Origin: Yamagishiella unicocca
Lineage: Eukaryota > Chlorophyta > Chlorophyceae > Chlamydomonadales > Volvocaceae
Direction: 5' to 3'
Length of the DNA stretch: 64,000 nt
NCBI GenBank assembly: GCA_003116995.1
Contig: BDSL01000002.1
Coordinates: 124,001 to 188,000 of the forward strand
In this document: in pieces, positions 34,161 through 46,744 of the stretch
How positions within the stretch are numbered: the stretch's first letter is position 1
Layout of the letters: each line of letters opens with the position of its first letter
Notes under the pieces: model-generated
What the model saw: only the letters and a program-made list of their open reading frames with translations
Told to the model about the DNA's origin: nothing
Database searches by the model: none
Program-made: the position numbers and the translations under genes

Positions 34161-37100
34161 TTACGGCGCCAGCAGTTGCGGGTTGCTCTCCCAGAACTCC
34201 TCCCGAATGATATCCACGTGCATCACCGTGGGCACGGACCGCTCCCGCATCACGGGGGCGCCGTCCTCGCGCCGCTTCACCTCCACCAGGGCCTTCTGGC
34301 GGATGACCACAGAGCCCTGCAGGCCGGGCCATGTGGCGCGACGACCGGGCAGGGAGGTGGGGGTTACAAACAAGGGACAACAGGTGACTCGATGTGGGAA
34401 ATGGTGCATAGGCTTCGGACACCGGGCAGGTGGTTGGAAGCTAGGAGCCGAGCGGAGGGCAAGGGCACGGTAGGTGACCCATGGGTCGCGACAACCAGTG
34501 CGGCCTTTGCGGGTCCACTTGCGCGTGGGACTAGGGACGCTGGAGGCTGGCAATCGCGAGACACGCTAGGGTGGCACGGGTCGGGGGGTCCCTCAGGTCC
34601 CTCCTGCCGTGTCCTTCTTACGCCGCAGCGGCACCGTCAAGTCGCTGCCTTCCCCCCGCACACACACCCCGCACACACCCCGCATACACCCCCGCACCCC
34701 CCTCACCCCGCACACACACCCCGCACACACACCCCGCATACACCCCCGCACCCCCCTCACCCCGCATACACCCCCGCACCCCCTCACCCCGCACCCCCCT
34801 CCCCGCACCCCCCTCCCCGCACGCCCTCACCCCGCACCCCCTCACCCCGCACCCCCTCACCCCGCACCCCCCTCCCCGCACCCCCTCACCCCGCGCCCCC
34901 CTCCCCGCACCCCCTCACCCCGCACCCCCTCACCCCGCACCCCCTCACCCCGCACCCCCCTCCCCGCACCCCCTCACCCCGCGCCCCCTCCCCGCAACCC
35001 CCTCCCCGCACCCCCTCACCCCGCGCCCCCCTCCCCGCAACCCCTCACCCCGCACCCCTCCGCCCGCACCCCCTCACACCGCACAGCACCTTTTTGAACT
35101 GCTCTGGCAGGTGCGCGTAGTTGATGCCGAAATCCCGGTACAGCAGCTCGTTCTTGAACGCCGTCTGGGTGCCCTGAGGAGGTGGGGCGTCAAGAGGTCC
35201 AGCAAATAGTACGGTGAAGGGCAGTACAGCAGCGCAGGAGCGTACGGCAGCCTCGTGTCCATTACGGCCTGGCGAGGGCGCCAGTAGCGCCGGGTTCGAG
35301 CCGTACACGTGCGGGCGAGTATCGTGGACGGGTGTAGGGGTACGGCTACTGCACACCTCGGCCCTCCATCCTCCCGAGTCTGCCATGTCCTGTTCAGACT
35401 GTGGCGGCCACGAAAGCGAACGGGCAAGCCTCCTGGGACGGGCTTCCCCCATCCCCTCCACGGCATCACCACACCACAGCACCGCTCACGGCCCCCGCAG
35501 GCGGCCGGTGCCGTACCTTCAACGCCGCCTGCGCCTCCGCCGGGCTCTTGCCGCTCTTCAACAGCGCCCAGAAGCACGTGTTATACTGCGGGGCGGGGGA
35601 GCGTGAGGGACATGTAAGCCTCGCCACTGGGACACCCACGAAGCCCAAAGCCCAAACCTGCCGACCCCGCCACACTCCCGCCCACTCCAAGTCTTACCCA
35701 CCACTCCGCAATCCGTCGTTTACATGGCGTCCTCACAACCACGCCCCCTCATTGGCCGCCCTGAGACTCTCGCACCTGGTTGTTGATGTGCGTGTCGGCC
35801 TGGCGCCACGATAGGTAGTCGCGCAGGTGCTCGTCCAGGGGGTAGCACACGGCGCGCCCGTCAAACATGGGCATGGCTCGCAGCGGCGTGTCCGGGAGGT
35901 GGGTGGACCAGCGGGCTACGTAGTTCGCGGTGAAGCAGCTGACCAGCAGGGAGATGATCTTGGAGGCGCGGCGGCCTGGGCGCGGTTGGAGTGGGGGCAG
36001 GGGCGTGTGGGCCGGGATGGGGAACAGAGCAGGGCGGGATCCAATAACATGGGGGTCACATGGATCACATGGATCACATGGTCACATGGACCACATGGAT
36101 CATATGGATTACATGGATCACGTAAAAACAATCACATGGATCACATACGCGGATCACATAGATCACAGGGCAGTCGCTTCTGCCAATCTCCGTCTCGGAA
36201 AGCATCATGAGCGCTCAGGTGTGGCCATCACCCGCCCCTTTCCCCCTTGCTCCTCCTCCTCCTCTCCCTCCCCCACACAGTTGCCGTTCCTGCCAGGCCC
36301 ACACGGTCTCACCGTACATGTCCGTGCTGCGCGACAACACGAAGCTGTACTCGTCGCTTTCGCCGTACGCTATCCGTATGTCCGGGAACTCGTTCATCAC
36401 TTCCTGTCAGGCAGGGGCGTCCAGATCAGGCAACGTCCTTGGACCAGGCAGCGGGCCCCCTGTTGGCCCCCGCGAACAGCCCCATCCGCCGCCTCGGTAG
36501 TTACACCCCTCCCTGGCCACCCCGATAACTAAGACACCAGCTGAATCTCCTACACCCATTTGTATGCTGCCGACACCCCATAAGTGCCTGGCCGCACGGC
36601 TCTCCCGTCTTCCCGACAATGCCATTCAGCAGCCCCCAGATCCCGGCCACCCAGCCCATCCAGGCCTGCTGAGGCCACACACGCGCCCGGCCTCATCGTG
36701 CAACCTACATCTAAGCCCCCCAAGCTCAGTCATTTGCAGCATCCGCCAGGTCGGGCAGGCCCTCACACCGACCCACCGACACACCGACACACCGACACAC
36801 CGACACACCCGCGCGCATTCGTCCATCAAGTCCAGGGCGCGCTTGTCGCTGGGCTTCTCAAAGCCGTGCAGGTCGCTGAACCTGTAGGGTAAACAGGCAA
36901 GGACCGCGTGAAAAGACCCACGGGTCACTGAAGGGCCACAGGGAGAGCGCCTGGCGAGCCCTGGGAGGCGAGTGGTGGGCGAGCGGCCGGGGAGGCGGCG
37001 AGAGACCTTCCAGGCGGCCACCGCAGCCAGCGCCATCCCGTGCCCACCCTGTCGCTGCACCCACGTGTTCGCTACACCCTCCATGTCACATGGCTGTTTG

Positions 37101-37260
37101 GAAGTGACCCAGCCAAGGCCGGGCGCAGGAGGTACAATGCCCGCCCGGCGCCTCACTTGGTGAAGCCCTTGCCGTCAATGCGTACGACGATCCAGCACCT
37201 CGGCAGCAGCGTGTCGTCCAGCTCAAACTGCTTGACGTATTCGTACTTCGAGTTCGCCAT
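34161..37260 (-). CDS. THG1: tRNA-His guanylyltransferase (THG1)
   Basis: Seven minus-strand exons join in phase to 258 residues: 37157-37260, 36809-36881, 36313-36403, 35776-35975, 35517-35585, 35090-35173 and 34161-34316. THG1 adds the G-1 residue to tRNA-His by 3'-5' polymerase chemistry before histidylation. The catalytic carboxylates are in place: VVRIDGKGF (Asp29) and [10 protein letters not shown] (Asp76 and Glu77), at the same residue numbers as in human THG1. Other family blocks are [76 protein letters not shown] and [10 protein letters not shown]. Length equals the usual eukaryotic THG1. The introns carry several minisatellites. Start at 37260 gives the conserved [13 protein letters not shown]-terminus. 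The gene is divergent from the OPR-like gene. Confidence 0.95.
34657..35083. repeat. C-rich (G-rich on transcribed strand) minisatellite filling THG1 intron 6
   Basis: About 430 bp consist of variants of CCGCACCCCCTCACC, CCGCACACACAC and CCGCATACACCC in irregular tandem order. The array ends 7 bp before the exon 6 boundary at 35090, that is, directly at the 5' splice site on the gene's strand. THG1 is transcribed from the minus strand, so the RNA contains many GGGG tracts. Confidence 0.92.
36046..36160. repeat. Degenerate GATCACATG repeat in THG1 intron 3
   Basis: Around a dozen copies of a 9-bp word (ATGGATCAC with variants) follow each other. They lie inside the intron at 35976-36312 and have no other visible role. 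Confidence 0.85.
36770..36808. repeat. 8-bp CGACACAC array at the exon 2 donor of THG1
   Basis: Four to five copies of CGACACAC (ACCGACAC register shifts) end exactly at the exon 2 boundary (36809). On the gene's strand each copy reads GTGTGTCG, so every unit resembles the donor itself. Confidence 0.8.
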
Positions 37261-37952
37261 GCTGCCCCTCCGGGCCCTCCGCGCGCGGCTGCTGCTGCCG
37301 CCGACGGGAGCCCCTGGGTGGTGGTTTGCGGTTGGGCTCGGGTCAGGGGCCGATGGGTCCGCGACACCGTCGGAAGTGTTGCTCCTGCAACCGGTGATTT
37401 GGCGCTGATATGTGTAGCAGGAGCGGGGAGAGGACTGAGGACGGGCGGGGGAAGGGGTTCCCTGGGCTGGAGTTGGCGGCGACAGCCGCGCGAGAGAAAA
37501 TGAACGCGGGGGTTTGCCGAACACTGAAAACGAACGGCTATTCAAGCGAATCGTCTCTAGAAGGCAATCTATGGAGGTTATAGTGGAGCAAGCTGCAAAG
37601 GCGCGACCGCCAGTACTACGGTGCACATGTAGAAGTTGGCGCAGCGTCATATCCGCATGGTGTATAGGTGTGATTATACACTATTATAATGAGTTTTAGG
37701 GATACGAAATTGTCGCCTTGCCCCTCTTCCGATTATTCGTGAAGTGGGCCATGGGTCACGGAGTCCACACAGAAAAACAGCAAACCCCCAAAATTAGCAA
37801 GTAATAAGCGCTCTAAACATTAATTCGCTTGTCAGTAATAATTGCATTATAGAATTGCACAATGCTCGCATGACGTGTGCGGCCAGTCCAACTCACGGCG
37901 GCGAGGAGCTAGGTGGTGGAGCAGAACGGTTACGCATTTCATTGCAGCTTCA
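37261..37952. promoter_or_regulatory. Divergent promoter region of THG1 and the OPR-like gene
   Basis: The start codons of the two genes are 692 bp apart and point outward. The half nearer the OPR-like gene (37,660-37,850) is clearly AT-rich, with TATACACTATTATAATGAG at about 37,674-37,692. No coding exon is seen. Confidence 0.5.
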
Positions 37953-40900
37953 ATGCTTCAACATTTTTGCGGCAGTACATGGGCCGCCGGGACCCCTGGT
38001 CGCGGCAGCCAAACTCCGCCACCATCGTCGTCCGGCAGAGTGCCCGTCCGAGTCAGTGGCCCATTCTGGCCCAGCATAAGGGCTAACGAAACCCAGATCC
38101 ACGCAAGCGGCATCGCGCCACAAGCCTTTCGCGCGAACCGCGCATCATGGCCAGCCGCCGACTCACCTCCGGGCGCGTCTGGCGCGGGCGACGATGTCAG
38201 CAGCTACGCAGGGCATGCTATAGATGAAAATAATTACGGAAACTCCTCCTACGTTGCTGACTCTCCACGAGCGGTCCCAGCCGACCGCCTCCGCCAGCGG
38301 CCAGGCCCTGGTCCGCGCCTCTCCGCTCGCCTTGTGATGCTCGCCGCGGAGAACGCGGCCTGCCTGACGTCACAACAGGTGTACGACCTGGTTAACGCGA
38401 TTAGGCTCGCACCCCAGGACTCCGGCGCCCAGCTGCAGCTGCCGCCTGCCGCCGTTGACCGGCTGGTCCGCGAGCTGCGCAGCCGGCGGCACCTGGCGGC
38501 CATGTTGGACCTACCGGAGTCGCTGTGGGGATCAGGTCGACAGGGACCACAGCGGGGCGTTGCGGCCCCTGCCGCTGATGCACCTGCCACGGTGTCGCGG
38601 GCCCAGTCGGAAGCAGGAGCCGCTGGCGATGCGCCGCCGCGAGGGCTGCATCGCCGTACGGAAAGCGCTGCCGCGGTGGCGGCGGCGGCGACCAGAGCCG
38701 AGGCCGCATCAGATGAATCGGCGTCGTCGGGGTACGACAGTTGCGGCGCTGACGCCGCGGCGGAGCCGGCGCTGGCGGGTGCGGGTCTAGGGGCCACGGC
38801 CTCCCGCCGGCGAGGCCGTCAAGCCCTACTTGACTCCCAGCGGCGCCAGCAGCAACATCGGATGTACGACCCTGGTCACGGGCGGTTACAAATACGCCGT
38901 GCACGCCAACCGAATCCGTCGGCGCCCGGTCGCAGCACTGGTGCATTCCCTGACTCTGGAAGTGGCGCCGACGGCGATGTGGGACCCGGCCGCGCTAGGC
39001 AGCGGCGAGCCGCCGACTTCACCCGCAGCTCGCTACTGGCGAGTGGCGGCGGTGTCATGGCGGCGCAGCGGCGCCAGGAGGCGTCCGGGTCGTCGCTTCA
39101 GCGGCGGCACACGGACCCACAGGCGCCGCAGCAGCACCAACAGCAGCAGCGGCTGGAGCAGCAGCAGCGGCAGCAGCCCGGGCGGGAGGGCGAGCTCCGG
39201 CTGTTCTTCGAGGAGCTGCACCAGGAGGGCGGGAGGCTGCCGGCTGGGGAGGCGCTGGCGGCGCTGGAGACGTGCGCTGTGGCGGGGGCGATGCCGCCGA
39301 GGGCCACCTTTGACGCTCTGCTGCGCACCGTGCGGCGGGCAGCGGCAGCGGCGGCAGCGGTGGCGGTGGCGGGGCAGCTGGACGGGGCAGATGCCCGGGG
39401 GCCGCAGCAGCGGACCAGCTCGCGCAGCGGCGGAGGCCAGCGGTCGGTCAGCGGTGGCAGCAGCAGCAATAGCGAATTTGACGCGAGCTACCGCCAGCAG
39501 CGTCAACATCAACAAGCTCAGCGGCAGCAGCGGGAGCAAGAGCGCCAGGAGCAGCCGGCTGTCAGGTCGGCTCCGTGCTCGCAGTCATCCGGACCGCAGC
39601 AGCTGCTGCCGCGTCCGCCGCCGCGGGCACCACCCCTGACGCGGCACCTTGCGCCCGCCACCGGCGGCGATGCCGCTGCTGCCGCTTCTGCTTCTGCTGG
39701 TGCTGGTGCTGGTGGTGGCTATTTTAACGCCACAGCGAGCAACGGTCGGGTGCAGCCGGGGGCGACGCTGGCTTCTGTCGTCCGGAGCGCCGGCAGCAGC
39801 CCGCTCAGCGACGACGTCGCCGGCGGTAGGCCCGCACCCCTGCTCCAGTCAGGAGCCAGCAGGCAGGGCCCTTCGGAACGACGCAGGGAGACACGCAGTG
39901 GCAGCAGCACCGCCTCACCTGGCACCGCCGCCACCACTGCAGCGGCAGGCCCAGGGCCAGCGACGGCGGCGGCAGCGGCGGCGCTTCCACCCACCCGCCT
40001 CGTCGCCGTGCTGTACGGCCTCACCCGCCTGGGGCAGCGACTAAGCCAGTCGACCTGGAGGGAACTGCTGTCGTACCTTCAGCCGTCCTTGTCGTACGAC
40101 CGCCCACCTCAGCCTGGTCGGGACGCTGCCGGGGTGGGGCGGCGCCACCACGCTCTCAACCAGTACGACTTGGTGGATTTGGCGACGGCGATGGGTGCCT
40201 CCGGCTGCAACCCCAGTACGCCCTTCTTGCAGTCTCACGCGGCGGCGGTGATGGGCTGGGCCCGCCACCTGACCGGCCGCCAGGCTGCGCGCCTGCTCTG
40301 GTCGTACGCCTCCCTGGACTACCGGCCGCCGGCTGTCGTACAGGGCGTCCTGGCCGCGGTCCTTCGGGCGCAGGTCGCTGAGGTGGAGGCGGGCGAGCTT
40401 GCGCGCGCGGCACAGGCCCTGGTACTGCTGGCGGTGGCGCAATCGCCCGCGCTGGCCGACGCCGTACAGGCCGACGAGGGCGCCGGCGGCGGCGGCGGCG
40501 GCAACGCCCTCGCTGTAGCATCGGTCCGGCCGGTGGCGCACCTCCTGGACACGGCTGTGGCTTGCGTGCACGAGCACCGGCGCGCCTGCAGGTCGGCGCT
40601 GAAGGAGCTGGCTCGGAAGGGGGGCCGGCGGCAGCGCAGCCGTGCGGCTGCGGAGGGTCTGCTGCTGCAGAGGGAGGCCCCGTGGTCGCGGAGGACGAGC
40701 ACCGCGCTGCTGCACAGCCCCGGGGCCGATGGCGGCGGCGGCGGCGGCGGTGGCTTTCATGGCAGGGCTGCCGCGCTCCCGCGCGCGCGGGGATATGACG
40801 ATGACGACGAAGGCGACGGCGGCGCGGTCGGGCCGCTGGGGCTGCTGCAGCGGCAGGAGGAGCTGCTGGCGTGGCTGGCGGCGGTGGCGGTGCCTGACGC

Positions 40901-43900
40901 GCGGCTGCCGCCGGTCCTGACCGGCTACGGTGGGATATGCGGTGGTACCGCGGGAGGCGGCGCCGCCTCTAGCACCAGCAGCAGTAGCAGCACCAGCGCT
41001 AGCAGTAGCACTAGTGCCCGCGGTAGCAGTAGCGGTAGCAGCAGGTTGCGTCAAGGAAGAGTTCTGCGCATTAGCCTAGGCAGCGCCGGTAGCAGCGGCA
41101 GCCGCAGCAAGGGAAGAGGACGGGTGTCGGGCGATGACGCGGGGGGTCATGGCGGTCGTACAGAGGGCTGCGGTGGCCTGTCGCCGCCGCTGCCTGTGCG
41201 GCTGGATGCGGAGGGCGCCGCCGCGGTCTCCAGGCTGTGCGGCCAGCTCGGCCTGACGCCGGACGCCAGGTGGGCTCGCCGCTACCTTAGCCTGGCGGAG
41301 CCGCTGGCATCGGAGCTGCGTCCCGCGGACCTGGTACCCGTCGTACAGTTCTTGTGCCGCCTGTACGGCGCTCACCCGGCGCTGTTGGCTGCCGAGGCCG
41401 CTGCCGCCGCGGAAGCATCCGGGGCCACCACCACCACCGCACGATGCGGCGGCGACCGGGGAGGAGGGGCGCTGCGCGCCCTCATCAGCTGCGCATGCGC
41501 CTCCCTGGAGTGCCTGTCGTACGGTCAGGTTGCCGGTCTGTACGGCTGCGTGTCGGCCCTGGGTGCGGAGCCGCGCGTGCGCGCTTGGCTCCTGGAGCAC
41601 AGCTGGCTGCGGCGCGAGGAACCTGCTGGCGGCGGCGGCGCAGCGGCCGTCTTGTCCGCAGTCACCGCTGCCGTGCCACCGGGCGATGCGTCACTGGTTG
41701 CCCTGGCGGCAGCAGGCCGCAGCTGGAGCCAACAAGGCGGTGACAGCGTCGCCGGCAACAGCAACGGCAGTAGCGTTTGCGCTGCATGTGAGGCCCAGCA
41801 GCCGCCCGCAGACGGGTTCGCAGACCCTGCCCGGTGGCTGATGGCGCTGCTACAGCCGCCCCCTGCGCCCACATACCCTGCCACTGCTCCCACCGCTGCC
41901 CCCGCCGTCGCCACGTCTGCACCTGATACCGCTGCCGCAAACCGGCCAGCTGTGTCCGGGCAAGCAGCTGCGGTGCCTCTTGCCGCAAAAGGGTCGGCGC
42001 GGGCCGCACCCCAGCCTCCTCCTCCTCCTCCGCCGCCGCCGTCGCAAGACGCCTCCCCCCCCGCTGCCGCCGTCCTCCCTGCCGCCAGCGCCCCCGCTGC
42101 CGCACTGCGTCTCATCACGCACCTGTTACACAGCTGCGCGGAGGCGCGTGTATCCCTCCCGCCGCCGCAGCTGCAAGCCATTCGGCTAACGTGGCGGCAG
42201 CAGCTGGCAACAGCAGCAGCAACTAGCGGGGCCCAGGAATCGGGAAGCGCGCCGGCCGCCGCCACCGACCCGCTGGTCGTCGCGGAGTTGCTGCTGGCGG
42301 TCGCCGCCGCGGCGCCGCGCTCGGGCTCGGCCCGCGACGCCGCCGTACTAGAGCTGGCGGGAGCGCTGGGCGGCGCAGGGGAGGACGCCCTCGGGGGGCT
42401 GCCGTCGGGGCAGCTGGCGGAGTGCTTGCATACGGTGGCCCTGGCGGTCAGTGAAGGCTTCATCATCGCCGGCTCGGGCGGTGGAGAGGGCGGTGGAGGG
42501 GGCGGTGCCAGCGACGGCGGCGCTGGACGCGGGTGGCAGCTCGCGTCGGCGAAGCGCGCCACGGCGCTGACCGCGGCTGTGGAGCCGCTGCTTGCAGAGG
42601 TCCAGCGGCGGGTGGCTCCGGAGCAGACGTACGAGGCCGCTGGCCAGGCGGCGGAGGCGCTGATGCCGCCGCAGTGCTTTGTGCTCGTCCTCCGCGCGTT
42701 GTCGCACTTGTCGTACGGGCCCTCCTGGCCCGCGCGCCTCCGCCGGCGTGAGGCCGCCGTCGTCGCCGCCGCCCGCGCGCAGTTGGCGGCCCCCGCCGCG
42801 CCCCTGCGCCGCGCCGTCGCCTCACAGCTGCCGGCTTTGCCGTCGGGCCGCGAGCCCTCATCGTCTGCCGTACGGTACGGCATTTGGGCGCTGTGCCACC
42901 TCTCCCCGCCTGTGGACGCCGCCTGGGTGGCGCGCCTGAGCGCCGAGGCCCCGAGGCACCTCCGGCGCATGCACCCACGCGCGGCAGCGGACTGGCTGGC
43001 CGCCTGCGCGGCGCGCCGCTACACGCCACCCGCGGCGGTGATGCGGGTCGCCTGGCTGCACCTGCGCCACACCTGGCGGCAGCTGGAGGTGCACCAACTG
43101 TGCGAGGTGGTGTGGTCGGCGGCGCGTCTGGGGTTGAGGGTGCCGCGAGACCTGCTGGCGGCAGCCTGCGAGTCCGCCGCCGGCGCCGCCGCCGCTGCCG
43201 CCACCGCCGTCACTGCCGGATCCACCGCCTTCGCCGGCGGCAGTGCAACGAGCGGCAGAGGAGGCAACAGCGCTCTCACCGCCGCTCACGGCGGCCGTAC
43301 GCGCGCCGTGGTTGACTCACGCGGCGGAGCCCCCAGGGGCCCTATGTACGCCAGCTCGCGCCGCAACGGCGACGGTCAGTTGGCGGCATCGGTTGCCGTG
43401 CGGCTGCTCTGGGCCGTGCAGTACGACGACCGTTACACGCCGACGGCCAATTGCACTGCGGTGCTGTGCGGGCTGCTGGCGTCGGATTGGCGCACGCTGA
43501 CGCCCAGCGAGCAGGCCGCAGCGCTATGGGCGCTGGCGAGGCTGCCGCCGCTGAGCGGGCCCGAGCGGGCCGTCCGTGCATCGGGGCTAGGCCGCGTGTT
43601 GGTGGACCAGCTCGCCGGCAGCGGGCGAGGAGGCTCCCCCTCGATGGCACGCGCAGGAGCGGACAGGGCAGCTACGGCGTCCGCGCTGGGTTCGGGTGCG
43701 GTGGCAGGCGCTGGTGACTGCGAGCCGTCTGTCAGTGACGTGGCGCGGCTCGCTTGGGCACTGGCCAAGCTGCGGCAGCCGCTGCCTCGCCGCCTGGCCG
43801 AGCAGCTGTGTGCGCGACTAGCGGAGGCGGCCGCCGCCGGCGCTGATGGAGCCGCCGTAAGACCCCGTGCGGCGGCGGGCGCGGATTGCGACGGCGGCGG

Positions 43901-46744
43901 CGGTGGTCTCAGCCCCAAGGAGGCCATCCAGGGGCTCTACGCGGCCTCCCGGCTCCTTCTGGGCTCCTCGCCTGCCGCAGGTGGCGGCACCAGCGCCGTC
44001 CTGGGTCCGCTGCTGCGCCGCGCCCTCAGCACCGACCCCTCACACCTGGACATCCGCTCCCTGGCGGACGGCCTCGGCACGCTGTCTCGCTTCCGCCGCG
44101 CCCTCGCACCCCACCGCGCCTGGCAGCAGCAGCAGCAACGGCCCCGCCAACCCGCAACCGCAACCTCCTCAACCACCACAACCACCGCGGCCGCAGGAGC
44201 AGGCGCCACCGCCGCCACTGTGAGGAGCAGCGGCGGTGGCGGCTGGGACGCAGACCCATGGGTCATTGCGGCTCTGGACCGCGCCGCGGAGCTCTTCGAG
44301 CTCGCCGCTGCGCGGGGCCTCGGCGACCGGCCCGTTCCGGCCTGGTGCGCCCTGGAGGTTCTGCAGGCGGCGTCCTTCCTGGGCGCACCAGTGGGACCCC
44401 GCCTGGGGCCCGCTGCCGCGCGGGTGCTGTCCATGCACCTGCCGGCCATGGCACCCGCGCAGCTGGCTGACGTGGTGGGCTGCTGCGCGGCGGAGGCGGC
44501 GCTGCCTGCAGAACTGGCGTGGGCGGCGCTCCAGCAGCTGGCCGGGGCGGAGGCGCGGGCGCGGGATCCCGCGGAGTGTCGATTGGGCGAAGAGGGGGAG
44601 GGACAGGGCGTCGGCGGCGACTGGCCGGGGCTGCAGCCGGATGAGCTGGCTCGGGTCGCGCTGGCGGCGCCGCAGGCGCTGGCGGCGCTGACGTCGGACG
44701 CGGGGCTGCGTACGACACCCAGCTTTGGAGACGGGTTGCGGGAGCTCGGGGCGCCGACAGCGTGGTTGGAGCGGGAGCAGTGGCTGCCGCCGCCGCTGCA
44801 CCGGCGGCGGCTGCTGGCGGCGGCGGTGGAGGACCTGGCCTGCCGACCCGGCGACCCGCGGGTCGTTGCCATGTCGCCCGACCAGCTGTCGATGCTGGTG
44901 CAGGGCGTCGTGGCGGCGGGAGCCGCTCCGGACAGGTCCTGGCTGGGCTGGGCGTGCGAGCTGATGCTGGCGCGGATGCGGGAGGCCAGCCAGCACGGAC
45001 TGATGCGGATGTGCGGGGCGCTGGAGCAGGCGGAGTGGTGGCCTGGGGACCAGTGGGCCAGCAGCTGCGTCGAGCAGGTGCGCGGTCGGGGAGCCGGGCC
45101 AGGGACCAGGGGGCCTGGAATCGTGGAAGGATGGGCTGGCGGCATTCGGCCGTCCTGTCTTTGCCGCCGGAACATGCGCCGGGACGTGCGGGACGGTTAT
45201 CGGCAGTTTTGGCGGTTGGGGGAAGTAATTGTGTGCGGGGGGAGGAGGCTGGTCAGGTAGTAGGCGCAGAAGGGTGGGAGACAAGCGCGGCCAGGTAACG
45301 GGACGGTGTAGGGGCGAGCATATTGGCGCCTGAGGCGATGTACGCGTGTGGCAAGACAGGGCTGCTTCCAGATCTTAAGTTTCCTGCTAACCGCGACGTA
45401 CGACACCTGCAGGCGTCCACCCTGGTCCTGGCTCGCCGCATGCCTCCGGCCGCCGAGCAGAAAGTCCACGGGGCCCTGCTGCGGCTGCGTGCGCTGGGGG
45501 CCGCGGCCGGCAGCCGCGCCGCGCGCCGCTCCGCTGGCGTCACCTCCCAGAACCACGAGCTGCCGCCCGTCGCGAGTAAGAGCCCACAAGCCGCGACAGA
45601 CCAGCAAACACAACTCATCCCGGACTCCTCCGACGGCCGGACCGAGACGCAGGCCTCGCCCAGGCCCGCACCCACACCGGACTGTACCGGTGCAGGAGCG
45701 TCCACGCGGCAGGATGAGCGCAGCCGCAGCGGTGCTGCCGGCGCCTACGGCGAGCTGGGCGCTCCGCTGGCCCGGCCGGAGCTGCTGGGTGATGAGGCTC
45801 GCCGGATGGTGGGCGGAGTACACTCCCTGCACAGCGCCTTCGCCGCCGCCTCGCAGGCAGTGCTGCGGCCGCCGAGCGGCGCCCAAGGTGACCGCAACGG
45901 GCGACCCGCGGGGGAGGGCAGCGCGGCGGCTGCCGGAGTCCCGGCTGCGGATGCCGCCGATGCGGCGGCGGCGGCGGCGGCGACGGGCGAGAGGCGGGTG
46001 GCGGCGGCGGGTGAGAGGCGCGTGGGGCTGCGGCCTTCCGCTACCACCGGCCTGCGCCCCCCCGACGCGCTGTCCCAGCTGCTGCTGGTGTACCGGCTGG
46101 CGGAGGCCCGTGTCGACAAGCTGATGGCGCTGACGATCAAAGTGGCGGTTCTGCAGTCGGCATATGCGCTGTACATGCTGCGACAACAGCAGCACCAGCA
46201 GCCGCACCAGCCGCACCAGCCGCAGCAGTTTCAGCATCTGGCAGGGGCGCAGCTGGCGCACGGGGCTGCGCTGGGGCTTAAGCAGAGGAGGGCCTCCCGA
46301 GGCGCCGCCGCCGTTGGGTGGCAGGCGGGAGAGAGGGACTGGCAGCAGCCGCAGGCGCAGCAGCTGGAGGCGCGGATGGTTTCGGGGCCGGCCGGGGGAG
46401 CGGAGCTGCGCGAGCCAATAAGATTGGGACGGAGGCTCGCCAGCGCACCTGTTGCGACAAGCTATTCGAGTGGGGCCGATTCGTCCTCGGTTCGTATTTC
46501 GCCAGAGTCGTTATCGCCGCTGGCGTCGTACCTGAGGGAGCAGCAGTTGCTGCTGTCGCCACAGTTGGACTCCAGGGAGAGGTTGCAGCGCTGTGGCGGC
46601 AGGGGTGGAGGTGGAACCGCAGATATGAGGCCTGCAGCACTGGCCATGGAAGGCAACGACGTGGCGGAGAACGGATTGCTTGCTTGCCTGCTGCATGTGA
46701 AGTATTGCGGTCTGCTGCAGACGTACAGCAACATGTACCACTAA
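37953..46744 (+). CDS. Giant OPR-like (octotricopeptide/FASTK-like) helical-repeat protein, probably organellar RNA factor
   Basis: A 7.1-kb exon (37953-45077) splices in phase (CAG|GTGCGC to CTGCAG|GCG) to 45413-46744, giving 2,818 residues. Degenerate helical repeats with the OPR-like core 'LWALA.L...P' occur from about residue 685 to 2,300: VLYGLTRLGQRL, LLWSYASLDYRPP, GIWALCHLSPP, VVWSAARLGLRVP, ALWALARLPP and RLAWALAKLRQP. Such proteins in green algae bind organellar transcripts and control their stability, splicing or translation. The N-terminus (MLQHFCGSTWAAGTP) lacks acidic residues and could be a transit peptide. Repeats are separated by long Ala, Gly, Ser and Gln runs. No RAP domain or catalytic motif was recognised. 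The ATG at 37953 is the first in frame; the frame is open 111 nt further upstream. Further introns inside the big exon cannot be excluded. The TGTAA signal is at 47052-47056. Confidence 0.65.

Noticed and set aside
34657..35083. Regular C-rich array considered as a CRISPR-like array
   Set aside because: Units are 6-15 bp with no unique spacers, in an intron of a eukaryotic gene. It is a minisatellite.
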